DNA of 64,000 nucleotides from PALSA-1003 sp963791945 (GTDB taxonomy: Bacteria > Pseudomonadota > Gammaproteobacteria > Burkholderiales > Casimicrobiaceae). Below are positions 32,985 to 41,543 of this stretch, one piece after another. The notes below the pieces were generated by a model. It did not search any database and had not been told where the DNA came from. It worked only from the letters and a program-made list of their open reading frames with translations. A program made the position numbers and the translations under genes. The stretch's first letter is position 1, and the number at the start of each line of letters is the position of its first letter. The stretch covers positions 124,001 to 188,000 of the forward strand of contig CAWBUD010000003.1 in the NCBI GenBank assembly GCA_963791945.1. The letters are read 5' to 3'.

Positions 32985-33068
32985 GCATAACGAACCAAGC
33001 TAACCGGCCGCGAGCGGACGGCGCGCCAGCGCCGCTGGCGAGCGGTCCGGTTGAGCGAGTGGTTAGAG
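32985..33068 (-). repeat. attC site (cassette 4), main family
   Basis: GCATAAC at 32985-32991 and GTTAGAG at 33062-33068 around the common GAACCAAGCTAACCGG...GCGAGCGGTCCGGTTGAGCG structure (written here as two arms). Nearly identical to the sites at 33558 and 34490 apart from the outer boxes. Confidence 0.88.
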
Positions 33069-33071
33069 GCG

Positions 33072-33554
33072 TCATGCCGGCCAAATGCGTTCAATGTCTT
33101 GCGCATAGAAGACGATGGCCCGTTGATAGGCCTGAATGTCGCTGTCGCTTGACGTCTGCGCAAGCACGGTAAGAAGGCATTCGACCGCGGCCTTCGATTG
33201 CCCGAGGTTGTGAAGAGTCATGGCCAGGAAAACCTTAATCTCATTCGCATCCGGAAAACGCTCTAGGCCCTGGCGTAGGGTCGCTTCTGCCTCGCTGTAC
33301 CGACCGAGTGCCCGGTAGGTGCTACCCAAGCCGAGGTAAGCACCGCGAAGATTCTCCTCGGAAAGCTGACCAAGAAGTGCTGAGCGATAGTAGGCAACTG
33401 CGGAAGCTTCTTCGCCGAGGAAGTCATGGACGCAGGCGGCTTCATACTGAAGCTCAGCGTCGCTTGGACTCTGAGCCGCAAGTGCGACAAGCAGGGCCTT
33501 CGCCTCGGCGTGCTTGCCGTTGGCTCGAAGCTCTCTGGCCACAGCAAGATTCAT
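33072..33554 (-). CDS. Tetratricopeptide-repeat cassette protein
   Basis: 160 residues of helical repeats: AVARELRANGKHAEAKALLVALAAQSPSDAELQYEAAC, FLGEEASAVAYYRSALLG, LRGAYLGLGSTYRALGRYSEAEATLRQGLERFPDANEIKVFLAMTLHNLGQ. The Gly-Tyr-Ala positions fit about four TPR units. Cytoplasmic, no signal peptide. TPR proteins bind partner proteins; the partner is unknown. Confidence 0.85.
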   Translation of the reverse strand: MNLAVARELRANGKHAEAKALLVALAAQSPSDAELQYEAACVHDFLGEEASAVAYYRSALLGQLSEENLRGAYLGLGSTYRALGRYSEAEATLRQGLERFPDANEIKVFLAMTLHNLGQSKAAVECLLTVLAQTSSDSDIQAYQRAIVFYAQDIERIWPA

Positions 33555-33557
33555 GAC

Positions 33558-33641
33558 GCTTAACGAACCAAGCTAACCGGGCGCGAGCGGACGGCGCGCA
33601 AGCGCTGCCGGCGAGCGGTCCGGTTGAGCGAGTGGTTAGGC
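33558..33641 (-). repeat. attC site (cassette 3), main family
   Basis: GCTTAAC at 33558-33564 and GTTAGGC at 33635-33641. Except for one base in the R'' box it is identical to the attC at 34490-34573, 932 bp away, which is part of the cassette duplication. Confidence 0.9.
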
Positions 33642-33655
33642 GGCATGCCTGCGTC

Positions 33656-33919
33656 TCATGCCAATATGCTGTCGTTCCAATCGCGAATCACAACCGACTT
33701 CACCAACTTTTCCAGGATGAAGGGATCCTGGCTTGTGAATGCCTCGGCCGCTTGGCGAGTCCTGAAGATGGCCATATTGCCGCGATCGGCAAATGGACCG
33801 ATGCCGATGAGATCGCCTCTCGAAACGAAGAGGTCCACAACGGCTTTGTGCCGAGGAAACACCGTCATGATCTGCTCGATCGTGGCTCCAGACGGCTCAC
33901 CAATAACAACAGCTTTCAT
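33656..33919 (-). CDS. YCII-like small cassette protein (copy 1)
   Basis: 87 residues: MKAVVIGEPSGATIEQIMTVFPRHKAVVDLFVSRGDLIGIGPFADRGNM, then AIFRTRQAAEAFTSQDPFILEKLVKSVVIRDWNDS. Fits the YciI fold (dimeric ferredoxin-like; GIGPF and QDPF positions). It differs from copy 2 by one residue (Ile against Met near the C-terminus). Different from the larger DGPF proteins of the sigma-factor cluster. Function unknown. Confidence 0.82.
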   Translation of the reverse strand: MKAVVIGEPSGATIEQIMTVFPRHKAVVDLFVSRGDLIGIGPFADRGNMAIFRTRQAAEAFTSQDPFILEKLVKSVVIRDWNDSILA

Positions 33920-33977
33920 GTTGCATCCTCCAATCGCACCGAACTGGCCACCAGCGTCGGCTCTGTGTGCGGCTGCC

Positions 33978-34067
33978 GCCTAACGTGTAAGGTAACCGGC
34001 GCGCCGCGGAGACGCTCGCCAAGTGGAAGTCATGAACCGGCGCGTCCGGTTGACCGCCCGGTTAGGC
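33978..34067 (-). repeat. attC site (cassette 2), long divergent type
   Basis: GCCTAAC at 33978-33984 and GTTAGGC at 34061-34067, 90 bp, with arms GTAACCGGCGCG and CGCGTCCGGTTGACCGCC. Its centre (GAGACGCTCGCCAAGTGGAAGTC) is unrelated to the main family. Confidence 0.85.
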
Positions 34068-34442
34068 CTCGGCGATAGCGGCAATGGAAACCTTCATGCC
34101 GGGAATACGCACGGGCAATTTCGCAGCTTGACGAGCCGGTGGGTCCGCAGGAAACCACTTGACCCACACCTCGTTCACGCCCGCGAAATCGGTGTCGTCG
34201 AGCAATATTACGGTTGCGCTGACCACTTTGGAGAGTGACGTTCCCGCGGCGCTGAGTATGTTGGAAATGTTTCGGAGGCACTGCTCGGTCTGCTCCTGAA
34301 TCGTGTTGCCCGTGACTGCACCGGAGACAGGGTCAAACGGGCCAGTGCCAGAGACAAACACCAAGCCGGCCGCCTTGACTGCCTGACTGTACATAGGTGG
34401 AGGTTTCGGCGCGTCGGTGGTACGGATGATTTCGCGAGACAT
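34062..34442 (-). CDS. RidA-family cassette protein
   Basis: 126 residues from the ATG at 34442 (MSREIIRTTDAPKPPPMYSQAVKAAGLVFVSG). RidA/YjgF proteins deaminate reactive enamine/imine intermediates of amino-acid metabolism. Seen: YSQAV, VFVSGTGPFDP, TEQCLRNISNILSAAGTSLSKVVSATVILLDDTDFAGVNEVWVKWFP and PARQAAKLPVRIPGMKVSIAAIA. The arginine usually found in the C-terminal PPARSxVxV substrate site is present as PARQA. The TAA stop is inside the attC core. Confidence 0.9.
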   Translation of the reverse strand: MSREIIRTTDAPKPPPMYSQAVKAAGLVFVSGTGPFDPVSGAVTGNTIQEQTEQCLRNISNILSAAGTSLSKVVSATVILLDDTDFAGVNEVWVKWFPADPPARQAAKLPVRIPGMKVSIAAIAEA

Positions 34443-34489
34443 AGCTGACTCCGGAGTGAAATGGCGCAATGGGCATGCGCTTGGCCGAG

Positions 34490-34573
34490 GCCTAACGAAC
34501 CAAGCTAACCGGGCGCGAGCGGACGGCGCGCAAGCGCTGCCGGCGAGCGGTCCGGTTGAGCGAGTGGTTAGGC
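34490..34573 (-). repeat. attC site (cassette 1), main family
   Basis: GCCTAAC at 34490-34496 and GTTAGGC at 34567-34573, 84 bp. Arms GAACCAAGCTAACCGG and CCGGTTGAGCGAGTGG with the GCGCGAGCGGACGGCGCGC / GCGCTGCCGGCGAGCGG centre. Same sequence as the site at 33558 but for one base. Confidence 0.9.
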
Positions 34574-34587
34574 GGCATGCCTGCGTC

Positions 34588-34851
34588 TCATGCCAACATG
34601 CTGTCGTTCCAATCGCGAATCACAACCGACTTCACCAACTTTTCCAGGATGAAGGGATCCTGGCTTGTGAATGCCTCGGCCGCTTGGCGAGTCCTGAAGA
34701 TGGCCATATTGCCGCGATCGGCAAATGGACCGATGCCGATGAGATCGCCTCTCGAAACGAAGAGGTCCACAACGGCTTTGTGCCGAGGAAACACCGTCAT
34801 GATCTGCTCGATCGTGGCTCCAGACGGCTCACCAATAACAACAGCTTTCAT
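34588..34851 (-). CDS. YCII-like small cassette protein (copy 2)
   Basis: 87 residues, the duplicate of the gene at 33656-33919; the only coding difference noticed is ATG for ATA (Met for Ile) four residues from the end. As first gene of the array it would be the best expressed if a cassette promoter exists upstream. The near-identity of gene, spacer and attC points to a recent copying event rather than independent capture. Confidence 0.82.
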   Translation of the reverse strand: MKAVVIGEPSGATIEQIMTVFPRHKAVVDLFVSRGDLIGIGPFADRGNMAIFRTRQAAEAFTSQDPFILEKLVKSVVIRDWNDSMLA

Positions 34852-34909
34852 GTTGCATCCTCCAATCGCACCGAACTGGCCACCAGCGTCGGCTCTGTGT
34901 GCGGCTGCC

Positions 34910-34916
34910 GCCTAAC
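34910..34916 (-). other. Proximal core recombination site of the cassette array
   Basis: GCCTAAC here (GTTAGGC on the minus strand) starts the first cassette. The flanking minus-strand bases TAGCCATTTTTT-type sequence (T-rich) have no second box, so this may be an attI-like junction or the scar of the point where the array joined the chromosome. The 158 bp up to the SPFH gene hold no integrase and no evident promoter. Confidence 0.6.
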
Positions 34917-35074
34917 AAAAAATAGCCATCCTAAACGCGACGTAAAACAAACCGTCGCTCATCCGGTCGGCTGATCGCGGAGTCGCAAAAAATCCACCCA
35001 GAATCAAAGGTGTCGGTCCCGATAGTGGGGCCTAAAACACGATCGCTCGACCGGCGCCATCCCAAACGATCCAC

Positions 35075-36007
35075 CTACCCGCCCTGCGCCTTGAACATTG
35101 TCGTCGCCGCGGTCACGAGCGTGCCCAAGTCCGCGAGGTTCGACGGCACGATCAGCGTATTCCCTGTCTTCGCGAGGTTGCCGAATGCCGCGACGTACTG
35201 CTCCGCCACCTTGAGATTCACCGCATTCATCCCCCCGGGCGAGCTGATGGCTTCGGCGACCTGACGGATCGCCTTGGCGTTGGCTTCCGCAATCGACAGG
35301 ATCGCCGCGGCCTGGCCTTGGGCGGTGTTGATCTCGGCTTGCTTGACGCCTTCCGACTGCGCGATCGCCGCCGCGCGCGCGCCCGCGGCGAGGTTGATCT
35401 GCTCCTGCTGCTTGCCCTCCGAGGTGGCGATTACTGCGCGCTTCTCGCGCTCGGCGGTGATCTGCGCCTGCATCGCGTGCAGGATTTCCTTCGGCGGCGT
35501 GAGGTCCTTGATCTCGTAGCGCAGGACCTTGACGCCCCAGTTCGCCGCCGCTTGGTCGAGCGCCTCGACGACCTGGGCGTTGATGTGGTCGCGCTCCTCG
35601 AACGTGCGATCGAGCTCCATCCGGCCGATCACGCTTCGCAGCGTGGTCTGTGCGAGCTGGGTGATCGCAACCACGTAGTTCGACGATCCGTACGACGCTA
35701 GCCGCGGGTCGGTCACCTGGAAGTACAGAATCCCGTCGACCTGGAGCTGCGTGTTGTCCTTGGTGATGCAGATCTGCGACGGGACGTCGAGCGGGATCTC
35801 GCGCAGGTCGTGGCGATAGGCGAGGCGGTCGACGAACGGGACCACGAAGCGCAGGCCCGGCTCCAGCACTTCGTGGAACTTGCCCCAGCGCTCGACCACG
35901 AACGCGTGCTGCTGCGGCACGACCCGGATCGCCTTGTTGACGATGATGATCGCGACGATGAAGACGGCGAGCGCGACGAGCGCGGAGCCGGTGAGCATCT
36001 GCAGCAT
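35075..36007 (-). CDS. SPFH/stomatin-family membrane protein (QmcA-like)
   Basis: 310 residues. N-terminal membrane helix (about 5-25), then the SPFH domain: VPQQHAFVVERWGKFHEVLEPGLRFVVPFVDRLAYRHDLREIPLDVPSQ, and a coiled-coil flotillin-like region rich in Ala/Glu (QITAEREKRAVIATSEGKQQEQINLAAGARAAAIAQSEG). It forms oligomers in membrane microdomains and assists quality control. It pairs with the NfeD gene encoded 24 bp upstream on the same strand, the standard arrangement. Confidence 0.95.
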   Translation of the reverse strand: MLQMLTGSALVALAVFIVAIIIVNKAIRVVPQQHAFVVERWGKFHEVLEPGLRFVVPFVDRLAYRHDLREIPLDVPSQICITKDNTQLQVDGILYFQVTDPRLASYGSSNYVVAITQLAQTTLRSVIGRMELDRTFEERDHINAQVVEALDQAAANWGVKVLRYEIKDLTPPKEILHAMQAQITAEREKRAVIATSEGKQQEQINLAAGARAAAIAQSEGVKQAEINTAQGQAAAILSIAEANAKAIRQVAEAISSPGGMNAVNLKVAEQYVAAFGNLAKTGNTLIVPSNLADLGTLVTAATTMFKAQGG

Positions 36008-36031
36008 GGCGTCCCCCAGGAGATTTTCGAC

Positions 36032-36457
36032 TCAGGTGCCGGCCGGACGTCGGTCCGACAGGATCAGCACCGATCCGCGCATCGCAGTGATATACATCGT
36101 TTCGGACTGCGGCGTTTCCGGCGACGCGAGCTCGGCGTCCCAGGTCGAACCGCGGTAGCTCACGCGCGCCGTGCGCGCGGGACCCCAGCTCTCGACGCGC
36201 ACCATCTGGCCGACGTCGAGCGACGGCTGGTCGGGCGAGCGGCCGCGGCCGCGCTTCCATCGCTCGAGCAGGACGACGCCGGCGACGCCGAGCACGCTGG
36301 CGGTCAGCCACTCGTACTCGGCACCGCCGCCGAGCCATGCGACCACCCCGCCGCAGGCCACTGCGATCCCGACCACCAGGAGATAGAAGGTGCCGGTTAT
36401 CAGCTCGGCGGCGACGAGCGCGGCCGCGACGATCCACCAGATCCAGTAGGTGGCCAA
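36032..36457 (-). CDS. NfeD-family membrane protein
   Basis: 141 residues. Three to four N-terminal membrane helices (MATYWIWWIVAAALVAAELITGTFYLLVVGIAVACGGVVAWL) and a C-terminal OB-fold domain (GQMVRVESWGPARTARVSYRGSTWDAELASPE, MYITAMRGSVLIL). This is the short NfeD1b type without the protease domain, the usual partner of SPFH proteins. Confidence 0.93.
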   Translation of the reverse strand: MATYWIWWIVAAALVAAELITGTFYLLVVGIAVACGGVVAWLGGGAEYEWLTASVLGVAGVVLLERWKRGRGRSPDQPSLDVGQMVRVESWGPARTARVSYRGSTWDAELASPETPQSETMYITAMRGSVLILSDRRPAGT

Positions 36458-36621
36458 AAGCGTTTCCCTCTGGCCGGCAAGGATAATGGAAATGCTCCGG
36501 ATTGGGCAGCGCGGTACCGAAACCGGTGACGAGGCCTTGCAAGCTGTCGGAAAGACCCCAGATTCGGCTATACTTATCGTTTTGCATCAAACCCTTCGCG
36601 CAAGTTCAAGGGAGCCGAAAG

Positions 36622-36981
36622 ATGCCGATCTACGAATATCGCTGCGGCGCCTGCGGGCACGAGCTGGAAGTGCTGCAGAAGCTCTCCGAGCCGCCGCTTT
36701 CCGACTGTCCGCAATGCCGCAAATCCGCGCTGATCAAGCTCGTATCCGCGGCGGGATTCCAGCTCAAGGGCAGCGGCTGGTACGCCACCGACTTCAAGGG
36801 CTCGGGGAAGCCGGCCGCCAAAACCGAGGGCAAGAACGGCGAGGGCGCGGCGAAGCCCGCGGAGTCGTCGGCAGAGAGCAAGGGCGAGTCCTCGGGCGAT
36901 TCGAAGAGCACCGCCAAGACCGAGACGGCGAGCACCGGCACGTCCGGCGGCTCGTGCGGCGGGGGTTGCTCGTGCCATTGA
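36622..36981 (+). CDS. FmdB-family zinc-ribbon protein
   Basis: 119 residues. Zinc ribbon at the N-terminus: MPIYEYRCGACGHELEVLQKLSEPPLSDCPQC, with two CxxC pairs at about 8-11 and 29-32. A low-complexity Lys/Ser/Glu/Gly tail ends GGSCGGGCSCH. A putative regulatory protein; first gene of the fmdB-DUF502-aspS block. The start follows GGAG seven bases upstream. A TATACT hexamer at about 36570 could be part of its promoter. Confidence 0.93.
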   Translation: MPIYEYRCGACGHELEVLQKLSEPPLSDCPQCRKSALIKLVSAAGFQLKGSGWYATDFKGSGKPAAKTEGKNGEGAAKPAESSAESKGESSGDSKSTAKTETASTGTSGGSCGGGCSCH

Positions 36982-37001
36982 ACGGCGCGAGATCGGCGTG
37001 T

Positions 37002-37094
37002 TCCGTAGCCCGGGGTGAGCGCGAAGCGCGAATCCCGGGACGCGATTCGACGCGGTATCGGGAGCCCTCGCTCCGCTCACCCCGGGCTACGCGG
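37002..37094. repeat. Inverted extragenic repeat (GTAGCCCGGGGTGAGCG arms)
   Basis: CGTAGCCCGGGGTGAGCG at 37003-37021 is repeated in reverse complement at 37075-37092 (CGCTCACCCCGGGCTACG), enclosing about 55 bp with a second small inverted pair (GCGCGAATC / GATTCGACGC). Long stem between fmdB and DUF502; it may act as attenuator or mRNA stabiliser. Half-units of the same family are at 16326-16340, 17449-17464 and 48056-48073. Confidence 0.65.
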
Positions 37095-37139
37095 TGACGC
37101 ACGACACACCGAACGCATGACCCTCCCCCTGCTGAACGC

Positions 37140-37808
37140 ATGATCCTCCGCCGCTACCTGATCGCAGGACTCCTCGTCTGGGTGCCGCTCGGCATCACGA
37201 TCTGGGTGCTGGCGTTCCTGATCGGCACGCTCGATCAGACGATGCTGCTGCTGCCGGAGAGCATCCGTCCCGAAGCGCTGTTCGGCTTCCACATTCCGGG
37301 GCTCGGCGTGGTCCTGAGTGCGGCGATCCTGCTCCTCACCGGTGCGGTCGCCGCGAACTTCTTCGGCGCGCGGCTGATCGGCTTCTGGGAAGCACTGCTC
37401 GGACGCATCCCCTTCGTCAAGTCGATCTACTCCAGCGTCAAGCAGGTCAGCGACACGCTGCTCTCGGAAAAGGGCAACGCCTTCCGCAAGGCGCTCCTGG
37501 TCGAGTACCCCGCGCCGGGAAGCTGGACGATCGCGTTTCTCACCGGCACCCCGGCGTCGGAAGTCGCTACGTATCTCCCGGGCGAGCACGTGAGCGTCTA
37601 CGTTCCGACCACGCCGAATCCGACGTCGGGATTCTTCCTGATGCTGCCGCGTTCGCGCGTCCACGAGCTCGACATGACCGTGGACGAAGCGCTGAAGTAC
37701 ATCATCTCGATGGGCGTGGTCGCGCCGAGACCTCACCGCGCTCCGCCGTCGCTCGGTCCTGTCGTTTCCGCGCCGGCCGCGCAGCACGAAGCCGAAATCC
37801 GAAATTGA
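37140..37808 (+). CDS. DUF502 membrane protein
   Basis: 222 residues with two membrane helices (about 7-28 and 55-78) and a cytoplasmic C-terminal domain: FWEALLGRIPFVKSIYSSVKQVSDTLLSEKGNAFRKALLVEYPAPGSWTIAFLTG, typical of the family, and NPTSGFFLMLPRSRVHELDMTVDEALKYIISMG. Function unknown. Conserved position between fmdB and aspS in betaproteobacteria. Confidence 0.93.
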   Translation: MILRRYLIAGLLVWVPLGITIWVLAFLIGTLDQTMLLLPESIRPEALFGFHIPGLGVVLSAAILLLTGAVAANFFGARLIGFWEALLGRIPFVKSIYSSVKQVSDTLLSEKGNAFRKALLVEYPAPGSWTIAFLTGTPASEVATYLPGEHVSVYVPTTPNPTSGFFLMLPRSRVHELDMTVDEALKYIISMGVVAPRPHRAPPSLGPVVSAPAAQHEAEIRN

Positions 37809-37862
37809 TCGGGCTGCCGTGTGTGCCGCCGCGTGAAGTGGCGACTCGCGCTGCGTTTCATT

Positions 37863-37943
37863 GGTCATCCCGGCGCAGGCCCGGATCCAATTTGCAGCCC
37901 AACTTGGGCTCGGGCTCAGTTACCAAAATGAGCCGGGGCGACG
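37863..37943. repeat. 79-bp inverted-repeat element, copy 1
   Basis: Starts GTCATCCCGGCGCAGGCCC and ends GAGCCGGGGCGAC just before the aspS start region. It is about 80 percent identical, in inverted orientation, to 41440-41519, including the internal AACTTGGGC and a TTGCCAA/TTACCAA stretch. Its ends are themselves inverted repeats (GTCRYCCCGGC). It looks like a small dispersed palindromic element. Confidence 0.6.
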
Positions 37944-37968
37944 GCAGTAAGCGCAGCTGGAGACGCAC

Positions 37969-39759
<1,791 letters not shown>

Positions 39760-39760
39760 C

Positions 39761-39862
39761 GTCGTCCCCGCGCAAGCGGGGACCTGAGTGACTTGGCGCC
39801 GAACGACGCTGGGTCCCCGCCCCCGATTCAGGCATTCGGGGGCATGCTTTCGAGGGGACGAC
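39761..39862. repeat. Palindromic repeat between convergent genes
   Basis: GTCGTCCCCGCGCAAGCGGGG begins directly after aspS and its complement CGAGGGGACGAC ends 2 bp before the convergent glycosyltransferase, with GACGCTGGGTCCCCG in between. It belongs to the same general family as 16348-16420. It is likely a bidirectional terminator. Confidence 0.6.
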
Positions 39863-39864
39863 AA

Positions 39865-40659
39865 TCACATTTCCGGCCGGTACTTGTGCAGGTTGCCCAT
39901 CACCTGCCGCTGCACTTCGCACAGGCGCGCGAATTCGAGTTCGGTGTAGGTCGCGTAATCCGCGAGGAGTCTACGATTCGCCTCGTAGTGCGGCTGCTCG
40001 TACGTCGATTCGCGAGAGCGCGGATGCCAGAGATGCAGCGCCGCCTCGTCGCCGATCTCGCTGAGCTGCACGCCGGCGCGCTCGAGCTTCACCGTCATCG
40101 CGTCGTCCTCGCCGCCCCAGCCGACGAACCGTTCGTCGAAGCCTCCGAGCGTCAGGTAGGTGTCGCGATGGATCACGAACAATCCGCCGGCAAAAACGAC
40201 TCTCTCGCCCTGTTCTTCGCGGTTGGGCGGCGTCCCCGGCGATCGCGATGGCGCGAGATGCCAGTCGCCGCCGCGCACGCGGATCGTTTCGTCCAGCGTG
40301 AGATCGACGATCGCGCGATAGGGTTTGATCGCCTGACCCGCTACGCAGCGCCGGGCCGCTTCCGGCAGAGCCCGCGGAACGATGACGTCGGCGTCTGCGA
40401 GCGCGAGTAACGGGCCGCGCGCGAGGCGCGCTGCGACGTTGAAGCCCCAAGCCTTGTTGAACGGCCCCGGGTTGTACGCCAGCGCCGCGCCGTTCGGCAG
40501 CGACGCGCTGCGGTCGAGGTGCGGCAACCCGTCCTGCTCGACGACGATCACCTCGATCTGCGACCATTGCCTGAGCCAGCGCAAAACCGCGGAAAGATTG
40601 TCGCGCCGATCGCTGCTGCCGCTCTCGCGATAGGTGAGAAGATAGCTCAGTCCTTGCAT
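39865..40659 (-). CDS. GT-A fold glycosyltransferase (family 2 / GT27-like)
   Basis: 264 residues. Begins SYLLTYRESGSSDRRDNLSAVLRWLRQW, with the nucleotide-sugar motif LLALADADVIVPRAL (DAD) at about 86-100 and the C-terminal GGFDERFVGWGGEDDAMTVKLERAGVQL, as in N-acetylgalactosaminyl/galactosyltransferase C-terminal domains. Soluble. Acceptor unknown. Its start codon overlaps that of the divergent next gene if the latter starts at 40658. Confidence 0.85.
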   Translation of the reverse strand: MQGLSYLLTYRESGSSDRRDNLSAVLRWLRQWSQIEVIVVEQDGLPHLDRSASLPNGAALAYNPGPFNKAWGFNVAARLARGPLLALADADVIVPRALPEAARRCVAGQAIKPYRAIVDLTLDETIRVRGGDWHLAPSRSPGTPPNREEQGERVVFAGGLFVIHRDTYLTLGGFDERFVGWGGEDDAMTVKLERAGVQLSEIGDEAALHLWHPRSRESTYEQPHYEANRRLLADYATYTELEFARLCEVQRQVMGNLHKYRPEM

Positions 40660-40669
40660 GGTGGCGCCG

Positions 40670-41437
40670 ATGATAAGCTGTTTGACGGTGACGCAGGAGG
40701 GCCGGCTCGCGTCGCTCGCGCTCGCCGTCGCCGATTTCGCGCATCAGACCGAGCGCGATCGCGAGCTCGTCATCGTCCACGATGCCGGCACTTCGTTCCA
40801 CGAGGGCGTGCAGGCGATCGCTCGTGCGCACGACCGCGCGGCGATCCGGATCGTGAAGGTGCCGTCTGCGCCTAAACTGTCGCTGGGAGCATTACGCAAC
40901 GCGGCAGTCGAAGCCGCGCGCGGCGACTACGTCTGCCAGTGGGACGACGACGACCGCTGTCATCCGCGACGGATTGAAGTCCAGATGGCGGCGCTGCGCG
41001 ATGCCGGGAGCGACGCGAGCGTGCTCGCGGACCAGCTCCACCTGTTCACCGACTCGCGCGAGATGTACTGGGACGACTGGTACGATTCGCCGTATCCGCT
41101 GAATTTCGTCCCGGGAACGCTTTTCGTGCGCCGCGCTGCGATGGCGCGCTATCCGGAGGAGCCGCGCGGCGAGGACACGGGGCTGGTCGTCGGCATGCTG
41201 CGCGAGGGACGGAGCTTCGAGCGTATACGCGAGCAGGGCTACCTCTACGTCTACGTCTTCGACGGGCGCAACACCTTCGACCAGGCGCATCACGCGGCGA
41301 TCAGCCTGTATCACCATTTTCGCGGCGCGCGTCTGCTGCGTCTCGAGGCGCCGCTCCGGCGCCACCTCGCCGAATACGATCCGCCGCTCGGCGCATTCAC
41401 GCTGCCGTTTGCGGGCGGAAAGCTGGAGTTCGTTTAA
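40670..41437 (+). CDS. Family 2 glycosyltransferase
   Basis: 255 residues from the ATG at 40670 (MISCLTVTQEGRLASLALAVADFAHQTERDRELVIVHD); an alternative ATG at 40658 overlaps the divergent gene start. GT2 core: RNAAVEAARGDYVCQWDDDDRCHPRRIEVQMAAL, with the metal-binding WDDDD, then FVPGTLFVRRAAMARYPEEPRGEDTGLVVGML. Missing membrane helices, so cytosolic. Substrate unknown. Confidence 0.85.
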   Translation: MISCLTVTQEGRLASLALAVADFAHQTERDRELVIVHDAGTSFHEGVQAIARAHDRAAIRIVKVPSAPKLSLGALRNAAVEAARGDYVCQWDDDDRCHPRRIEVQMAALRDAGSDASVLADQLHLFTDSREMYWDDWYDSPYPLNFVPGTLFVRRAAMARYPEEPRGEDTGLVVGMLREGRSFERIREQGYLYVYVFDGRNTFDQAHHAAISLYHHFRGARLLRLEAPLRRHLAEYDPPLGAFTLPFAGGKLEFV

Positions 41438-41439
41438 CG

Positions 41440-41519
41440 GGTCGCCCCGGCCTCAGTTGGCAAATGCGCCGGGGCCCAAGTTGCCTTGGAAATTAGATCC
41501 CGGCCTGCGCCGGGATGAC
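41440..41519. repeat. 79-bp inverted-repeat element, copy 2
   Basis: From GTCGCCCCGGCCTCAGTTGG to CTGCGCCGGGATGAC. Reverse complement relative of 37863-37943. The two copies lie in opposite orientation on either side of aspS and two glycosyltransferases. Confidence 0.6.
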
Positions 41520-41543
41520 AAAGCAATCGTCCTGCACCGATCC

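Larger units (their letters stand above)
28127..34916 (-). mobile_element. Integron gene-cassette array without a visible integrase (CALIN-type)
   Basis: About 6.8 kb in which short minus-strand genes alternate with imperfect palindromes that end in the core sites GCCTAAC and GTTAGGC, the R'' and R' boxes of attC sites. Nine full-length or near full-length attC sites, one mini-site (28948-28984) and one terminal core site (34910-34916) are seen. All genes run the same way, each with attC just after its stop, as in integrons. No tyrosine recombinase of the IntI type is present in the window; the proximal end is only 158 bp from the SPFH gene. Five attC sites are close relatives; the other full-length sites differ. 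Confidence 0.92.

Noticed and set aside
28127..34916. CRISPR array, because of regularly spaced repeats
   Set aside because: Repeats are long inverted palindromes with attC core boxes, 0.4-1.8 kb apart with genes between; no short spacers.
34917..35074. Integrase gene or cassette promoter next to the proximal core site
   Set aside because: Only 158 bp without a tyrosine-recombinase frame; no convincing -35/-10 pair.
35004..36590. 528-codon minus-strand frame over the SPFH and NfeD genes
   Set aside because: It is a shadow frame; both SPFH and NfeD are conserved in the other frames.
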